The notes under the pieces are model-generated. The model was not told the DNA's origin, searched no databases, and worked only from the letters and a program-made list of their open reading frames with translations. Shown here in pieces: positions 7,902 to 15,625 of a stretch of DNA of 64,000 nucleotides (position 1 is its first letter; every line of letters starts with the position of its first letter). The translations under genes and the position numbers were made by a program. This DNA is from Opitutia bacterium (lineage in GTDB: Bacteria; Verrucomicrobiota; Verrucomicrobiia; Opitutales; Opitutaceae): NCBI GenBank assembly GCA_016190985.1, contig JACPPI010000001.1:248001-312000 (forward strand). Reading direction: 5' to 3'.

Positions 7902-8944
7902 CATTGGCCTTTCGGGATGAATTCAAAGGTGGCCACGTCGGAAACGGCAACCGCTTTGTCGAGCACACCGACCTCCTGCAGCAACCTGATCTGCTTCTCG
8001 AGTCGTGCCGCGGTCAGCTGCCCGGTGAACTCGCCTTTCGCCGGATCGCCTGAGACCAGCTTGTATTCGTTCATGGCCTTGATGCTGTAGGCCATGAACT
8101 CCGGCGGCAGGTCGTTGCGCCTCGCCGCGAGCAATTTGTTCCCCGGCGCCGGGTCGCCCGTCAGGTAGTCCGCCCAGCCGCGGAGGCTGGCGCGGACGAA
8201 CTTGCCGACCACATCGGGATGCCTGGCCAGAAACTCATTTCCCGTGAACATCACGCGGTAGGGCTCGTAGGTGTCGCTGGCGATGAGCAGCACGCCGACA
8301 TCGGCCCCGCGCTGGCGCGCGAAGAACGGCTCGTTGGTCACGAAACACTGTTGGACAAACCCGGGGTTGTTCATGAACCGGGCGAGGTCGCCGACCAGCG
8401 GCACCTGGTTGAACTCCACGCCCAGTTTCTTGCGCACCACCTCCAGCCAGGTCGAGCCCGAGCCGGCCATGACGGTGCGGCCCTTGAGGTCGCGGAGGTC
8501 GCGCACGGGATGCGCGGTGTGGAAGAGGATGCCCTGGGCGTCGCGCTGCATCTCGGCCGCGACCATCTTGATCGGCACCCCGCGCGCCACCGCCACGATG
8601 ACGTCGTCGCCGTTGGTCATGCCGAGGTCGGCGCGGCCCACGGCGACCGACGACATGACCTGGGCGTTGGGGCCGCCGGGCAGGATTTCGACATCAAGCC
8701 CCTCGGTGGCGTAATAGCCCTTGGCCAGCGCCTGATAGTAGCCGCCGTGCTCGGGCTCGGGAAACCAGTCGGTCTGGAAACGGATCTTGGCCAGCGCCGG
8801 GGTCAAGGCCGGCGCGGATTCCGTCTTCCGGCCGCAGCCGGCGACAGAAATAACCAAGGCAAGGCCAACCGCGAATGCACACGAAGGGACACGAAGCAGT
8901 GCCCGGCGTGCGCTTCGAAATGATTCGTGTCCATTCGTGTGCAT
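7901..8944 (-). CDS. ABC importer substrate-binding lipoprotein, NMT1/SsuA type
   Basis: A 347-residue binding protein of the NMT1/THI5-like periplasmic family: KIRFQTDWFPEPEHGGYYQA, GLDVEILPGGPN, and ADLGMTNGDDVIVAVARGVP at the ligand cleft. A lipobox, LVISVAGC, near residue 37 predicts lipid anchoring. It works with the permease and ATPase upstream on the same strand. The substrate is not readable from sequence; relatives bind thiamine precursors, riboflavin, taurine/sulfonates or nitrate. The first 27 or so residues (MHTNGHESFRSARR...) are encoded by the arms of a palindromic repeat at 8868-8952, so the repeat appears to have supplied the start codon and signal n-region. Confidence 0.87.
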   Translation of the reverse strand: MHTNGHESFRSARRALLRVPSCAFAVGLALVISVAGCGRKTESAPALTPALAKIRFQTDWFPEPEHGGYYQALAKGYYATEGLDVEILPGGPNAQVMSSVAVGRADLGMTNGDDVIVAVARGVPIKMVAAEMQRDAQGILFHTAHPVRDLRDLKGRTVMAGSGSTWLEVVRKKLGVEFNQVPLVGDLARFMNNPGFVQQCFVTNEPFFARQRGADVGVLLIASDTYEPYRVMFTGNEFLARHPDVVGKFVRASLRGWADYLTGDPAPGNKLLAARRNDLPPEFMAYSIKAMNEYKLVSGDPAKGEFTGQLTAARLEKQIRLLQEVGVLDKAVAVSDVATFEFIPKGQ

Positions 8945-8952
8945 TCGTGGTT
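8868..8952. repeat. Family E palindrome (cacgaatg/cattcgtg) over a gene start
   Basis: The left arm 8868-8896 (accgcgaatgcacacgaag...) and right arm 8923-8952 (attcgtgtccattcgtgtg...) are inverted, near-identical copies. The palindrome covers the start of the ABC binding-protein gene. A related cacgga-type repeat brackets the GxxExxY gene at 42.2-42.6 kb. Confidence 0.8.
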
Positions 8953-8957
8953 AAAAA

Positions 8958-9752
8958 TCAGTGGTCGTTGCGCTCGAAGGAATCGTGCCACTTGTGGAGC
9001 ACAAGCCAGTTGAGCCAGGAGACGGCGGCCACGAACATGAATCCCAGCAGGCAGCTGGTCAATGCCGTGGCAAAGAGCGCCGGAATTTTGATCTGGGTGT
9101 TGTAGCTGTAGACGAGAAACCCCAGCCCGCCGGTGCCGCCGGAGGCGTTGCCGGCCATGTATTCGCCAAAGATTGCGCCGATCGGGGCGAGCGTCGCGGC
9201 GATGCGCAGCCCGGCCAGATAATACGGCATGGCCGAGGGCACGCGCAGCAGGAGCATCTCCTGCAGGCGGCTGGCGTTGGCCATGCGGAAGAGCGCCACG
9301 TGGTTCATGTCGGAGGAGAGCAGACCCTGCGTCATGTTCGCCACGATGGGAAAATAGCTGATGAGCCAGGTGATGGTGATGATGCCCGGCAGGCCCGGCC
9401 CGGCCCACAGCATGATGACCGGGGTCAGCACGATCACCGGCGTCATCTGCAAAACCAGGAGCCAGGGATAAAGCCCCGCCCGCAGCGAGCGCGACACGCC
9501 CAGCACCAGCGAGGTGACGAAGCCCAACGCCGCGGCCAGGGTGAACCCGCCCAAGGCCCCGACGGCGGTGTGCCCGGCGGCGGCGAGCAACCGGGTGTGC
9601 TCACGCCACGCCGCCTGCAGAATCTCCAGCGGCGTCGGCAGGATCCAGCTCTGCAGGCCGCTGACCGCGCGCACGCCATACCACAGCGCGACAAACAGCA
9701 CCCCGCTGGCCACGGGCAGGCCCCAGACGAGAAGTGGCGGCAGCTTCTTCAT
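8958..9752 (-). CDS. ABC importer permease (SsuC/ThiX type)
   Basis: A 264-residue inner-membrane protein with about six membrane segments and the BPD_transp_1 coupling region. The EAA-type loop reads SAMPYYLAGLRIAATLAPIG. I take the ATG at 9752 because AGAGG sits nine bases upstream; an in-frame ATG at 9770 is possible. It lies between the ATPase and binding-protein genes and forms the channel of the importer. Spacing to the binding-protein gene is 13 bases. Confidence 0.88.
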   Translation of the reverse strand: MKKLPPLLVWGLPVASGVLFVALWYGVRAVSGLQSWILPTPLEILQAAWREHTRLLAAAGHTAVGALGGFTLAAALGFVTSLVLGVSRSLRAGLYPWLLVLQMTPVIVLTPVIMLWAGPGLPGIITITWLISYFPIVANMTQGLLSSDMNHVALFRMANASRLQEMLLLRVPSAMPYYLAGLRIAATLAPIGAIFGEYMAGNASGGTGGLGFLVYSYNTQIKIPALFATALTSCLLGFMFVAAVSWLNWLVLHKWHDSFERNDH

Positions 9753-9781
9753 GACTGACAACCTCTCCATCCCCCCATGCC

Positions 9782-9865
9782 TGTCATTCTGAGCGCAGCG
9801 AAGAATCCAGCAGGATGTGCGCCGGCGGCCGTGCCACTGGATTCTTCACTTCGTTCAGAATGACA
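9782..9865. repeat. Family A inverted repeat pair
   Basis: Arms 9782-9809 and 9838-9865 form a hairpin filling most of the gap between the ABC ATPase and permease genes. It could act as a transcript-stabilising or attenuating element within the operon (inference). Confidence 0.85.
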
Positions 9866-9876
9866 GATAGTAATTT

Positions 9877-10653
9877 TCATGGGCGTCCCGGCGCCTCCAC
9901 CTCGTGCAGCAGGCGCGACACCTCGTTGACCCTGACCTGAAACTCCGGCCGGGCGCGCAATCCGGCCTCGCGCGGATAGGGGAAATCCACGCGCACCTCC
10001 GCGTGGAAGCGGCCGGGATGGGCCGCCATCACGATGATGCGGTTGGACAAAAAGACCGCCTCGGCCACCGAGTGCGTGACGAAAAGCGCGGTGAACGGCG
10101 ACTGCGCGCGCAGGTCGAGCAGCTCCTCGTTCAAACGGTTGCGGGTCATCTCATCCAGCGCGCCGAACGGCTCGTCGAGCAGCAGGAGCTGCGGGGCGAG
10201 GGTCAGGGCGCGGGCGATCGACACGCGCATCTTCATGCCGCCGGAGAGCTGCCGCGGATAATAGCCGCCCTCCCCGCCCAGGCCGACCAGCGCCAGCATC
10301 TGCTTTGCCTTGCCGGTGCGCTTGTCCGCCCGCAGGCCCCGCAGACGGAGCGGCAGCTCGACATTGCGCTGCGCCGTGAGCCAGGGCAGCAGCGTGGCGT
10401 CCTGAAAGATGAAGGCCTGCCGGTCGCGCGAGAGCTTGGGGGAAGTGCCCAGGACCGTGACTTCTCCCGTTGTCCCCGGGCTGAGCCCCGAAACCAGCTT
10501 CAGCACGGTGGACTTGCCGCAGCCGCTCGGCCCGATGAAGGTCACAAAGTCCCCCGGCCGCACGGCGAGGTCGATCCCGTCCAGGATCAGCGGTCCGCCG
10601 CCATAGCGTTTTTGCAGCGAGGTAAATTTGACGATGGGTGCGACTGCCTCCAT
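9877..10653 (-). CDS. ABC importer ATPase (SsuB/ThiZ/TauB type)
   Basis: A 258-residue ATPase with Walker A GPSGCGKST, Q-loop FQDATLLPW, signature LSGGMKMRVSIARAL, Walker B LLLLDEPFGALD and H-loop FVTHSVAEA. The C-terminus matches nitrate/sulfonate-type importer ATPases. It is the first gene of the operon ATPase-permease-binding protein. The ATG at 10653 is only 13 bases from the putative start of the divergent amidase, so at least one promoter must lie inside a neighbouring gene or one start is misplaced. Confidence 0.92.
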   Translation of the reverse strand: MEAVAPIVKFTSLQKRYGGGPLILDGIDLAVRPGDFVTFIGPSGCGKSTVLKLVSGLSPGTTGEVTVLGTSPKLSRDRQAFIFQDATLLPWLTAQRNVELPLRLRGLRADKRTGKAKQMLALVGLGGEGGYYPRQLSGGMKMRVSIARALTLAPQLLLLDEPFGALDEMTRNRLNEELLDLRAQSPFTALFVTHSVAEAVFLSNRIIVMAAHPGRFHAEVRVDFPYPREAGLRARPEFQVRVNEVSRLLHEVEAPGRP

Positions 10654-10666
10654 GAATGGTCCCCGA

Positions 10667-12010
10667 ATGGACACAATCGCGCCCAAAACGCCAGCCGCTT
10701 TGCCGTTCGCCGCGTGGCAGGCGATGTCGCCGGCCGCCGCCGCGCGCGAGGTGCAGGCCCGTGGGGCCGCGCTGCCCCCTGCCTTGCGCGCCGCCGCGCT
10801 GGCCTGGCTGAGGCCGGAGCGGGAGCTGGCGGCGGAGATGGAAGGGTGGAGCGGCCTGACCTCAGGACGCTCTGAGCGCGCTGGGGTCAGCGCGCTCCAC
10901 CCTCTCCGCGGCATTCCCTACTTCCTGAAAGACCTGTTCGACCTCGCCGGCGCGCCGACCCAGGCCGGTTCGACTTTTCTGAACTCGGTTCGCGGCACGC
11001 CGAAGCGCGACAGCGCCATTGTCCGCCGCCTGGGCGAACTCGGCGCCGTCTGCGCGGGCAAGACCCATCTGGTCGAGTTCGCAGCCGGTTTGTTTGGCGA
11101 CAACGCGCACTACGGCGACTGTCCGCATCCGCACTTTCCCGACCGGCTTTCCGGCGGCTCCAGCAGCGGCTCGGCGGCGCTCGTCGCCGCGGGGGTCGTG
11201 CCTTTCGCCATCGGCACCGACACGGGCGGCTCGGTGCGCGTGCCGGCTGCTTTCTGTGGTCTGTATGGTTTCCGGCTGAGTCCTGGCGGCGACTTCATCC
11301 GCGACGCCGTGCCGCTCTCGCCCACGCTCGACACCGCCGGCTGGTTCACGGCCAACGCAGGCGACATGCTGGCGGCATGGAAGGCTCTGGTTCCTTGTAG
11401 GGCTGCCGCTCGCGGCAGCCTGGTCGGCGCAGAGCCCCGCGGATGTTTTCTCCCGGCCAAGTCGCTCGGCATCCCTTTCGACCCGGACACGGCGGCCGCC
11501 TGCGACCGCGCCGCCGCCGCATTCGCCCGGCCGGCGGATCAAGCCACGACCCGCGCCCTGTTCGCATCGTGGCACGACGCGATCGACGCCTACACGGTGA
11601 CGGCTTTGGGCGAAGCGCATGCGGTGCATCGCGACTGGCTGGCGCCCTATCGCGAACACTACGATGCGGCCATCTGGCAGCGCTTCAGCGATGGAGGGCG
11701 TTTCCCGGCCGGGAAGCAGCGCGCGGCGGCGGCCACCATCGACGCAGTGAAGAGTGGCTTCCGGCAATATTTCGCCAGCCACGATTGCCTGGTGCTGCCG
11801 GCCACGCCCTTTCCCGCCCTGCGCAAGGCCGACTGCACCCCCGAGGCCCGCAAAGCGCTGCTCGCGCTCACGACCCCGGCCAGCCTGGCGGGTTTGCCTG
11901 TGCTGACGATTCCGGTGCCGCTGCCTTCGGGGCTGACCACGGGATTGCAGGTCATCCTGCCGGTTGCGACCAGCGCCGTGGTGCCGTGGGTTTGTAGCGG
12001 CGGCCTATGA
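10667..12010 (+). CDS. Amidase-signature hydrolase carrying in-frame palindromes
   Basis: A 447-residue protein of the amidase signature family. The catalytic Lys is in PYFLKDLFDLAG, the cis-Ser region is LSGGSSSGSAALVAAG, and the nucleophile region is GTDTGGSVRVPAAFCGLYGF. The family hydrolyses C-N amide bonds; the substrate here is unknown. The position divergent from an ABC importer suggests the imported compound may be an amide (inference). In-frame repeat blocks interrupt it: a family C palindrome at 10845-10902 (residues 60-79) and a short palindrome at 11400-11425. The last 10 or so residues come from a further repeat-like stretch near 11990. An internal ATG at 10722 is an alternative start. 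Confidence 0.82.
   Translation: MDTIAPKTPAALPFAAWQAMSPAAAAREVQARGAALPPALRAAALAWLRPERELAAEMEGWSGLTSGRSERAGVSALHPLRGIPYFLKDLFDLAGAPTQAGSTFLNSVRGTPKRDSAIVRRLGELGAVCAGKTHLVEFAAGLFGDNAHYGDCPHPHFPDRLSGGSSSGSAALVAAGVVPFAIGTDTGGSVRVPAAFCGLYGFRLSPGGDFIRDAVPLSPTLDTAGWFTANAGDMLAAWKALVPCRAAARGSLVGAEPRGCFLPAKSLGIPFDPDTAAACDRAAAAFARPADQATTRALFASWHDAIDAYTVTALGEAHAVHRDWLAPYREHYDAAIWQRFSDGGRFPAGKQRAAAATIDAVKSGFRQYFASHDCLVLPATPFPALRKADCTPEARKALLALTTPASLAGLPVLTIPVPLPSGLTTGLQVILPVATSAVVPWVCSGGL
10845..10902. repeat. Family C palindrome inserted in frame in the amidase gene
   Basis: Begins ggtggagcggcctgacctca and ends gtcagcgcgctccacc, matching the repeats at 5135 and 54451. It encodes about 20 residues absent from amidase relatives and keeps the reading frame. 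Confidence 0.75.
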
Positions 12011-12070
12011 CCGCCGTCCGGCACTCGCCGAGTGGCGCTGCAGCCCGCAAACGCCGGCAACGATCACAAT

Positions 12071-12961
12071 CTACGGGGCGCGCTCGATCCGCGCGGTCCA
12101 GCCGCCGCCGGAGGACAAGCCATTCTGCTGGGAAAAACTGCCGCGGTTGAGCGCGCAGCCGACGTTGAGCAGGCTGTTCAGGTAGAGGAGCGGCGATCCG
12201 ACCGGCACGTCGCCGAAAGTCCGCACATAGGGCATGACGCCGCGATAGGCCTCCTTGCCGTCGTGGCAGATGACGACGAGGAACTTGTCGCCGAAGGCCG
12301 GCTTCAGCTCGTTGAACAGCGTGTCCGGGATGTTGGTCCAGACATTGCCGTAGTGGAAATCGATCTGCGGGATGGTGCCCTGCAAACCGCCCGCTTTCAT
12401 CGCCGGACGCTCATAGGGCAGGCTGACGACCTTGGGCTCGAGCAACGGCCCGACCTGCTCGTAGGTGATCTTGCCCGACGCCAGCCGGGCGCCGGTGAAA
12501 GCGTAAATGTCCCGCCCGTGGAAAGTGTAGCTCTTCTCCGAGCCGGCGCGGCGGTTCAGCTTCTCGTCGACGCGTCGCACGGCGGCGATGCCCAGCTCCT
12601 CCGCCACCAGGGTCCAGGTGCCGTTGTCCGGTCCGACGAAGAAGTGGCCGCTCTTCGTTTGCAGCACGATCGAGGCGCGTTCCGTGCCGACGCCCGGGTC
12701 GACCACGGAAATGAAGACGGTGCCGGCCGGCCAGAACTCGGCGGTCTGCTTGAGGCGGTAGGCCGCCTCCCAGATGTCAAAGGGCGTGTTCTCGTGGCTG
12801 AGGTCATGGATGGCCAGCGTCGGCGACACGCCGAAGGCGATGCCCTTCATCGCGGCGACGGCGCCGTCCTTGGTTCCGAAGTCGGTCTGCATCACGAGCG
12901 CGTGCTGGGCGCAGACGAGGCCGGGCAGGCTGAAGAAAACAAACAGGAGCAGCTTTCTCAT
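12071..12961 (-). CDS. Exported SAM hydrolase (DUF62, SAM hydroxide adenosyltransferase)
   Basis: A 296-residue protein of the DUF62/SAM hydroxide adenosyltransferase family: TDFGTKDGAVAAMKGI, the VVDPGVGT motif, FFVGPDNGTWT and TFHGRDIYAFTGA. The family converts S-adenosylmethionine and water to adenosine and methionine; the halogenases are relatives. A clear signal peptide (MRKLLLFVFFSLPGLVCA, then QH) predicts export. I use the ATG at 12961 because an upstream extension would hide it. It is divergent (89 bases) from the NUP gene. Together with the neighbouring exported purine enzymes it would feed adenosine into a periplasmic salvage route (inference). Confidence 0.88.
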   Translation of the reverse strand: MRKLLLFVFFSLPGLVCAQHALVMQTDFGTKDGAVAAMKGIAFGVSPTLAIHDLSHENTPFDIWEAAYRLKQTAEFWPAGTVFISVVDPGVGTERASIVLQTKSGHFFVGPDNGTWTLVAEELGIAAVRRVDEKLNRRAGSEKSYTFHGRDIYAFTGARLASGKITYEQVGPLLEPKVVSLPYERPAMKAGGLQGTIPQIDFHYGNVWTNIPDTLFNELKPAFGDKFLVVICHDGKEAYRGVMPYVRTFGDVPVGSPLLYLNSLLNVGCALNRGSFSQQNGLSSGGGWTARIERAP

Positions 12962-13050
12962 GGGCAGAGGAGAACAGCCAAAGCCACCGGGAGACAAGCC
13001 TGCGGAGGAAATAATTGCCACACCTGCCGGAAACCTGCTGACTCCAGCCC

Positions 13051-14124
13051 ATGACACCACGCCTCGCGGTCATGCGCCTCGTTGCCTGCGCGGCGCTGCT
13101 GCCAATCACCGCCCCGGCCGACGAGACCATCCGGCCCAAGGTCGTGATCGTGGCCATGTTTGAGCGCGGCGCCGACACCGGCGACCAGCCCGGCGAGTTC
13201 CAGTTCTGGGTGGAGCGCGAAAAACTCGGCCGCGTCATTTCCCTGCCCGCCGCCTGCCACGATGTCCGGGCCAGCGCCGACGGCTCTGTCATCGGCCTTG
13301 TCACGGGCGTCGGCAACACCAACGCCGCCGCCACCATCATGGCCCTCGGGCTCGATCCTCGCTTCGATCTGCGCCGGAGCTACTGGTTGATCGCGGGCAT
13401 CGGCGGGCTGGATCCGGCGGACGCCTCCATCGGTTCGGCGGTGTGGGCCGACTACGCCGTCGAAGGCGACCTGGGCCACGAGATCGACGCCCGGGAAATC
13501 CCCGCCGACTGGAAGACCGGCTACATCCCGCTCCGCAAAAAGACACCCTACGAGCTGCCGCTCCTGCCCGAGGCCGACCGCGCCAACAATTGCTACCGGC
13601 TCAACCCGGGTCTCCTGCGCTGGGCCTACAACCTCACCAAGGACACGCCCCTGCCCGACAGCGACGCCCTCCGCGGCTTCCGCGCCCGCTACACCGGCCA
13701 CCCCAAGGCCCTGCAGCCGCCGAGCGTGCTCATCGGATCCACCCTTTCCTCCAGCACCTACTGGCACGGCCGCCTGCTCAACGCCTGGGCCAACGACTGG
13801 GTCGCCTACTACACCGAGGGCCGCGGCAACTACGTGACCACGGCGATGGAGGACACCGGCACGCTCCGGGCCCTGACCAACCTGACCCGCGCCGGCCGGG
13901 CGGACGTCAGCCGCACGCTGCTGCTCCGCACCGCCAGCAACTTCGACCAGCAGGCGCCCGGCGTCACCGCCGCCGAAAGCCTCGCGGGGGAAAAGCTCGG
14001 CAGTTATTCCGCCTACCTTCCTTCGTTGGAAGCGGCCCACGCCGTCGGCCGCCGCGTCGTGCATGCGCTCGTCGCCGGCTGGGCGGACTACGAAAACAGC
14101 CCGCCCCGCACACCCGCCCCCTGA
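13051..14124 (+). CDS. Exported purine nucleoside permease/phosphorylase-fold protein (NUP family)
   Basis: A 357-residue protein of the NUP family (purine nucleoside permease, PF06516 type): KVVIVAMFERGADTGDQPGEF, GLVTGVGNTNAAATIMALGL, YWLIAGIGGLDP, YYTEGRGNYVTTAMEDTGT and TASNFDQ. It resembles the nucleoside phosphorylase/hydrolase superfamily and shows no multiple membrane segments, so despite the family name a nucleoside-cleaving enzyme is likely (inference). An N-terminal signal peptide from residue 8 (MRLVACAALLPITAPA) predicts export. Eight bases separate it from the downstream base permease gene, an obvious operon. Confidence 0.87.
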   Translation: MTPRLAVMRLVACAALLPITAPADETIRPKVVIVAMFERGADTGDQPGEFQFWVEREKLGRVISLPAACHDVRASADGSVIGLVTGVGNTNAAATIMALGLDPRFDLRRSYWLIAGIGGLDPADASIGSAVWADYAVEGDLGHEIDAREIPADWKTGYIPLRKKTPYELPLLPEADRANNCYRLNPGLLRWAYNLTKDTPLPDSDALRGFRARYTGHPKALQPPSVLIGSTLSSSTYWHGRLLNAWANDWVAYYTEGRGNYVTTAMEDTGTLRALTNLTRAGRADVSRTLLLRTASNFDQQAPGVTAAESLAGEKLGSYSAYLPSLEAAHAVGRRVVHALVAGWADYENSPPRTPAP

Positions 14125-14132
14125 ACCGCTCC

Positions 14133-15458
14133 ATGCTCCAGAAACTTTACCAACTGCCGGAAAACGGCACCACTGTCGGCCGCGAACTTGCGGCCGGCGC
14201 GACGACCTTCGCCGCGATGGCCTACATCCTCGCGGTGAATCCCGCCATCCTCTCCGCCGCCGGCATGCCGCCCGCCGCGCTGATCACGGTCACGGCGCTG
14301 ACCGCCGCCATGAGCACGCTGCTGATGGGTTTCCTCACCAACTACCCGCTGGCGCTCGCCCCCGGCATGGGCATCAACGCCTACTTCGCCTTCACCGTCT
14401 GCGTCGGCCTCGGGGTCTCGTGGCAATCCGCCCTCGGCCTCGTGTTCGTCAACGGCTGCATCTTCCTCGCCCTCTCGGTCACCGGCGTGCGCGAGAAGAT
14501 CATCGCGGCCATCCCGCACCAGTTGAAATTCGCCATCACCTGCGGCATCGGCCTCTTCATCGCCTTCATCGGCCTCAAGAATGGCGGCATCGTGGTCGCC
14601 AGCCCCGCCACATTTGTGACCCACGGGGATTTCGGCACGCCGGCCGTGCTGCTCTGCTTCGGCGGCATTTTGCTCACCGCCGTGCTGGTCGCCCGCAAGG
14701 TGCCCGGCGCCATCATCCTGTCCATCCTGGCGGTGGCCGCGGCCGGCCTGTTTGTTTCCGACGGCAAGGGCGGGCATGTCACCGCCATGCCCGGAGCGCT
14801 TTTTTCGTGGCCGGCTTCGCCCTTGCCGACGATGTTCCAGCTCAACTTCGACCTGCTGCGGCACGATTTCGCCAAGGCCCTGCCCATCATCCTCACCCTG
14901 CTGCTGGTGGACATGTTCGACAACATCGGGACGCTCATCGGGGTGACGCAGCGCGCCGGCCTGCTCGACAAGGATGGCAAGCTGCCCAAGGCCGGCCGCG
15001 CGCTCGTGGCCGACTCGATCGCCGCCATCCTCAGCTCGCTGTTCGGCACCTCGACGGTCGTCAGCTACATCGAATCCGCCTCGGGCGTCGAGGCGGGCGG
15101 GCGCACCGGCCTGACCGGGGCGACGACGGCCGTGCTCTTTCTTTTGGCGCTGTTCCTGACGCCGGTGATCCTCGCCATCCCCGCCGCCGCCACGGCGCCG
15201 GCGCTCGTGATCGTCGGCATCTTCATGTTCCAATCGGTCGCGCAGCTGAAGCTCGACGATTTTGCGGGGACGGCCCCGGCCTTCCTCATCATCGCGGGCA
15301 TCCCGCTCAGCTTCAGCATCGCCGAGGGCATCGGCCTCGGGCTGATCGCCTGCGCCGTCATCCATCTGGCCACGGGCCGCGCCCGGCAACTGCCGGGCCT
15401 CACCTACGTCCTCGCCAGCATCTTCGCGCTGCACCTGCTGCGCGGCCTGCTGGGGTGA
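14133..15458 (+). CDS. AzgA-type purine base permease (NCS2 family)
   Basis: A 441-residue inner-membrane protein with about 12-14 hydrophobic segments and AzgA/GhxP-family signatures: GATTFAAMAYILAVNP, LALAPGMGINAYFAFTV, LVDMFDNIGTLIGV and TVVSYIESASGVEAGGRTG. The family imports adenine, guanine or hypoxanthine with protons. Encoded eight bases after the exported NUP enzyme, it would take up the free base produced outside the inner membrane. Confidence 0.93.
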   Translation: MLQKLYQLPENGTTVGRELAAGATTFAAMAYILAVNPAILSAAGMPPAALITVTALTAAMSTLLMGFLTNYPLALAPGMGINAYFAFTVCVGLGVSWQSALGLVFVNGCIFLALSVTGVREKIIAAIPHQLKFAITCGIGLFIAFIGLKNGGIVVASPATFVTHGDFGTPAVLLCFGGILLTAVLVARKVPGAIILSILAVAAAGLFVSDGKGGHVTAMPGALFSWPASPLPTMFQLNFDLLRHDFAKALPIILTLLLVDMFDNIGTLIGVTQRAGLLDKDGKLPKAGRALVADSIAAILSSLFGTSTVVSYIESASGVEAGGRTGLTGATTAVLFLLALFLTPVILAIPAAATAPALVIVGIFMFQSVAQLKLDDFAGTAPAFLIIAGIPLSFSIAEGIGLGLIACAVIHLATGRARQLPGLTYVLASIFALHLLRGLLG

Positions 15459-15494
15459 GCGACGAAGCGAAGAGAGTTCGCGTTTGCTGGCCCT

Positions 15495-15550
15495 TGTGGG
15501 AGCGAGCTTGCTCGCGACAACCCACAGTCGCGAGCAAGCTCGCTCCCACA
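15495..15550. repeat. Family B palindrome (TGTGGGAGCGAGCTTGCTCGCGAC type)
   Basis: Near-perfect inverted arms tgtgggagcgagcttgctcg and cgagcaagctcgctcccaca. Other copies: 19599-19646, 27488-27512 (inside the MFS gene), 38672-38727 and a degenerate one at 62688-62754. The unit resembles REP elements described in Pseudomonas. Confidence 0.9.
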
Positions 15551-15572
15551 GGTCATCCCAACCGAGCTGCAT

Positions 15573-15604
15573 AAAAAAGCAGCGGTCTCGCGACCGCTGC
15601 TTGA
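15573..15604 (-). terminator. Intrinsic terminator of the TonB-dependent receptor gene
   Basis: In the reverse-strand sense, a 10-bp stem (AAGCAGCGGT/ACCGCTGCTT) with a six-base loop is followed by six U, just downstream of the receptor stop at 15626. Classic rho-independent form. Confidence 0.9.
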
Positions 15605-15625
15605 GGATGGGCCTGAGGCCGGGCC

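Noticed and set aside
9877-10914. Longer start for the ABC ATPase, 87 codons upstream
   Set aside because: The extension is antisense to the amidase gene and a family C repeat; the ATG at 10653 matches family length.
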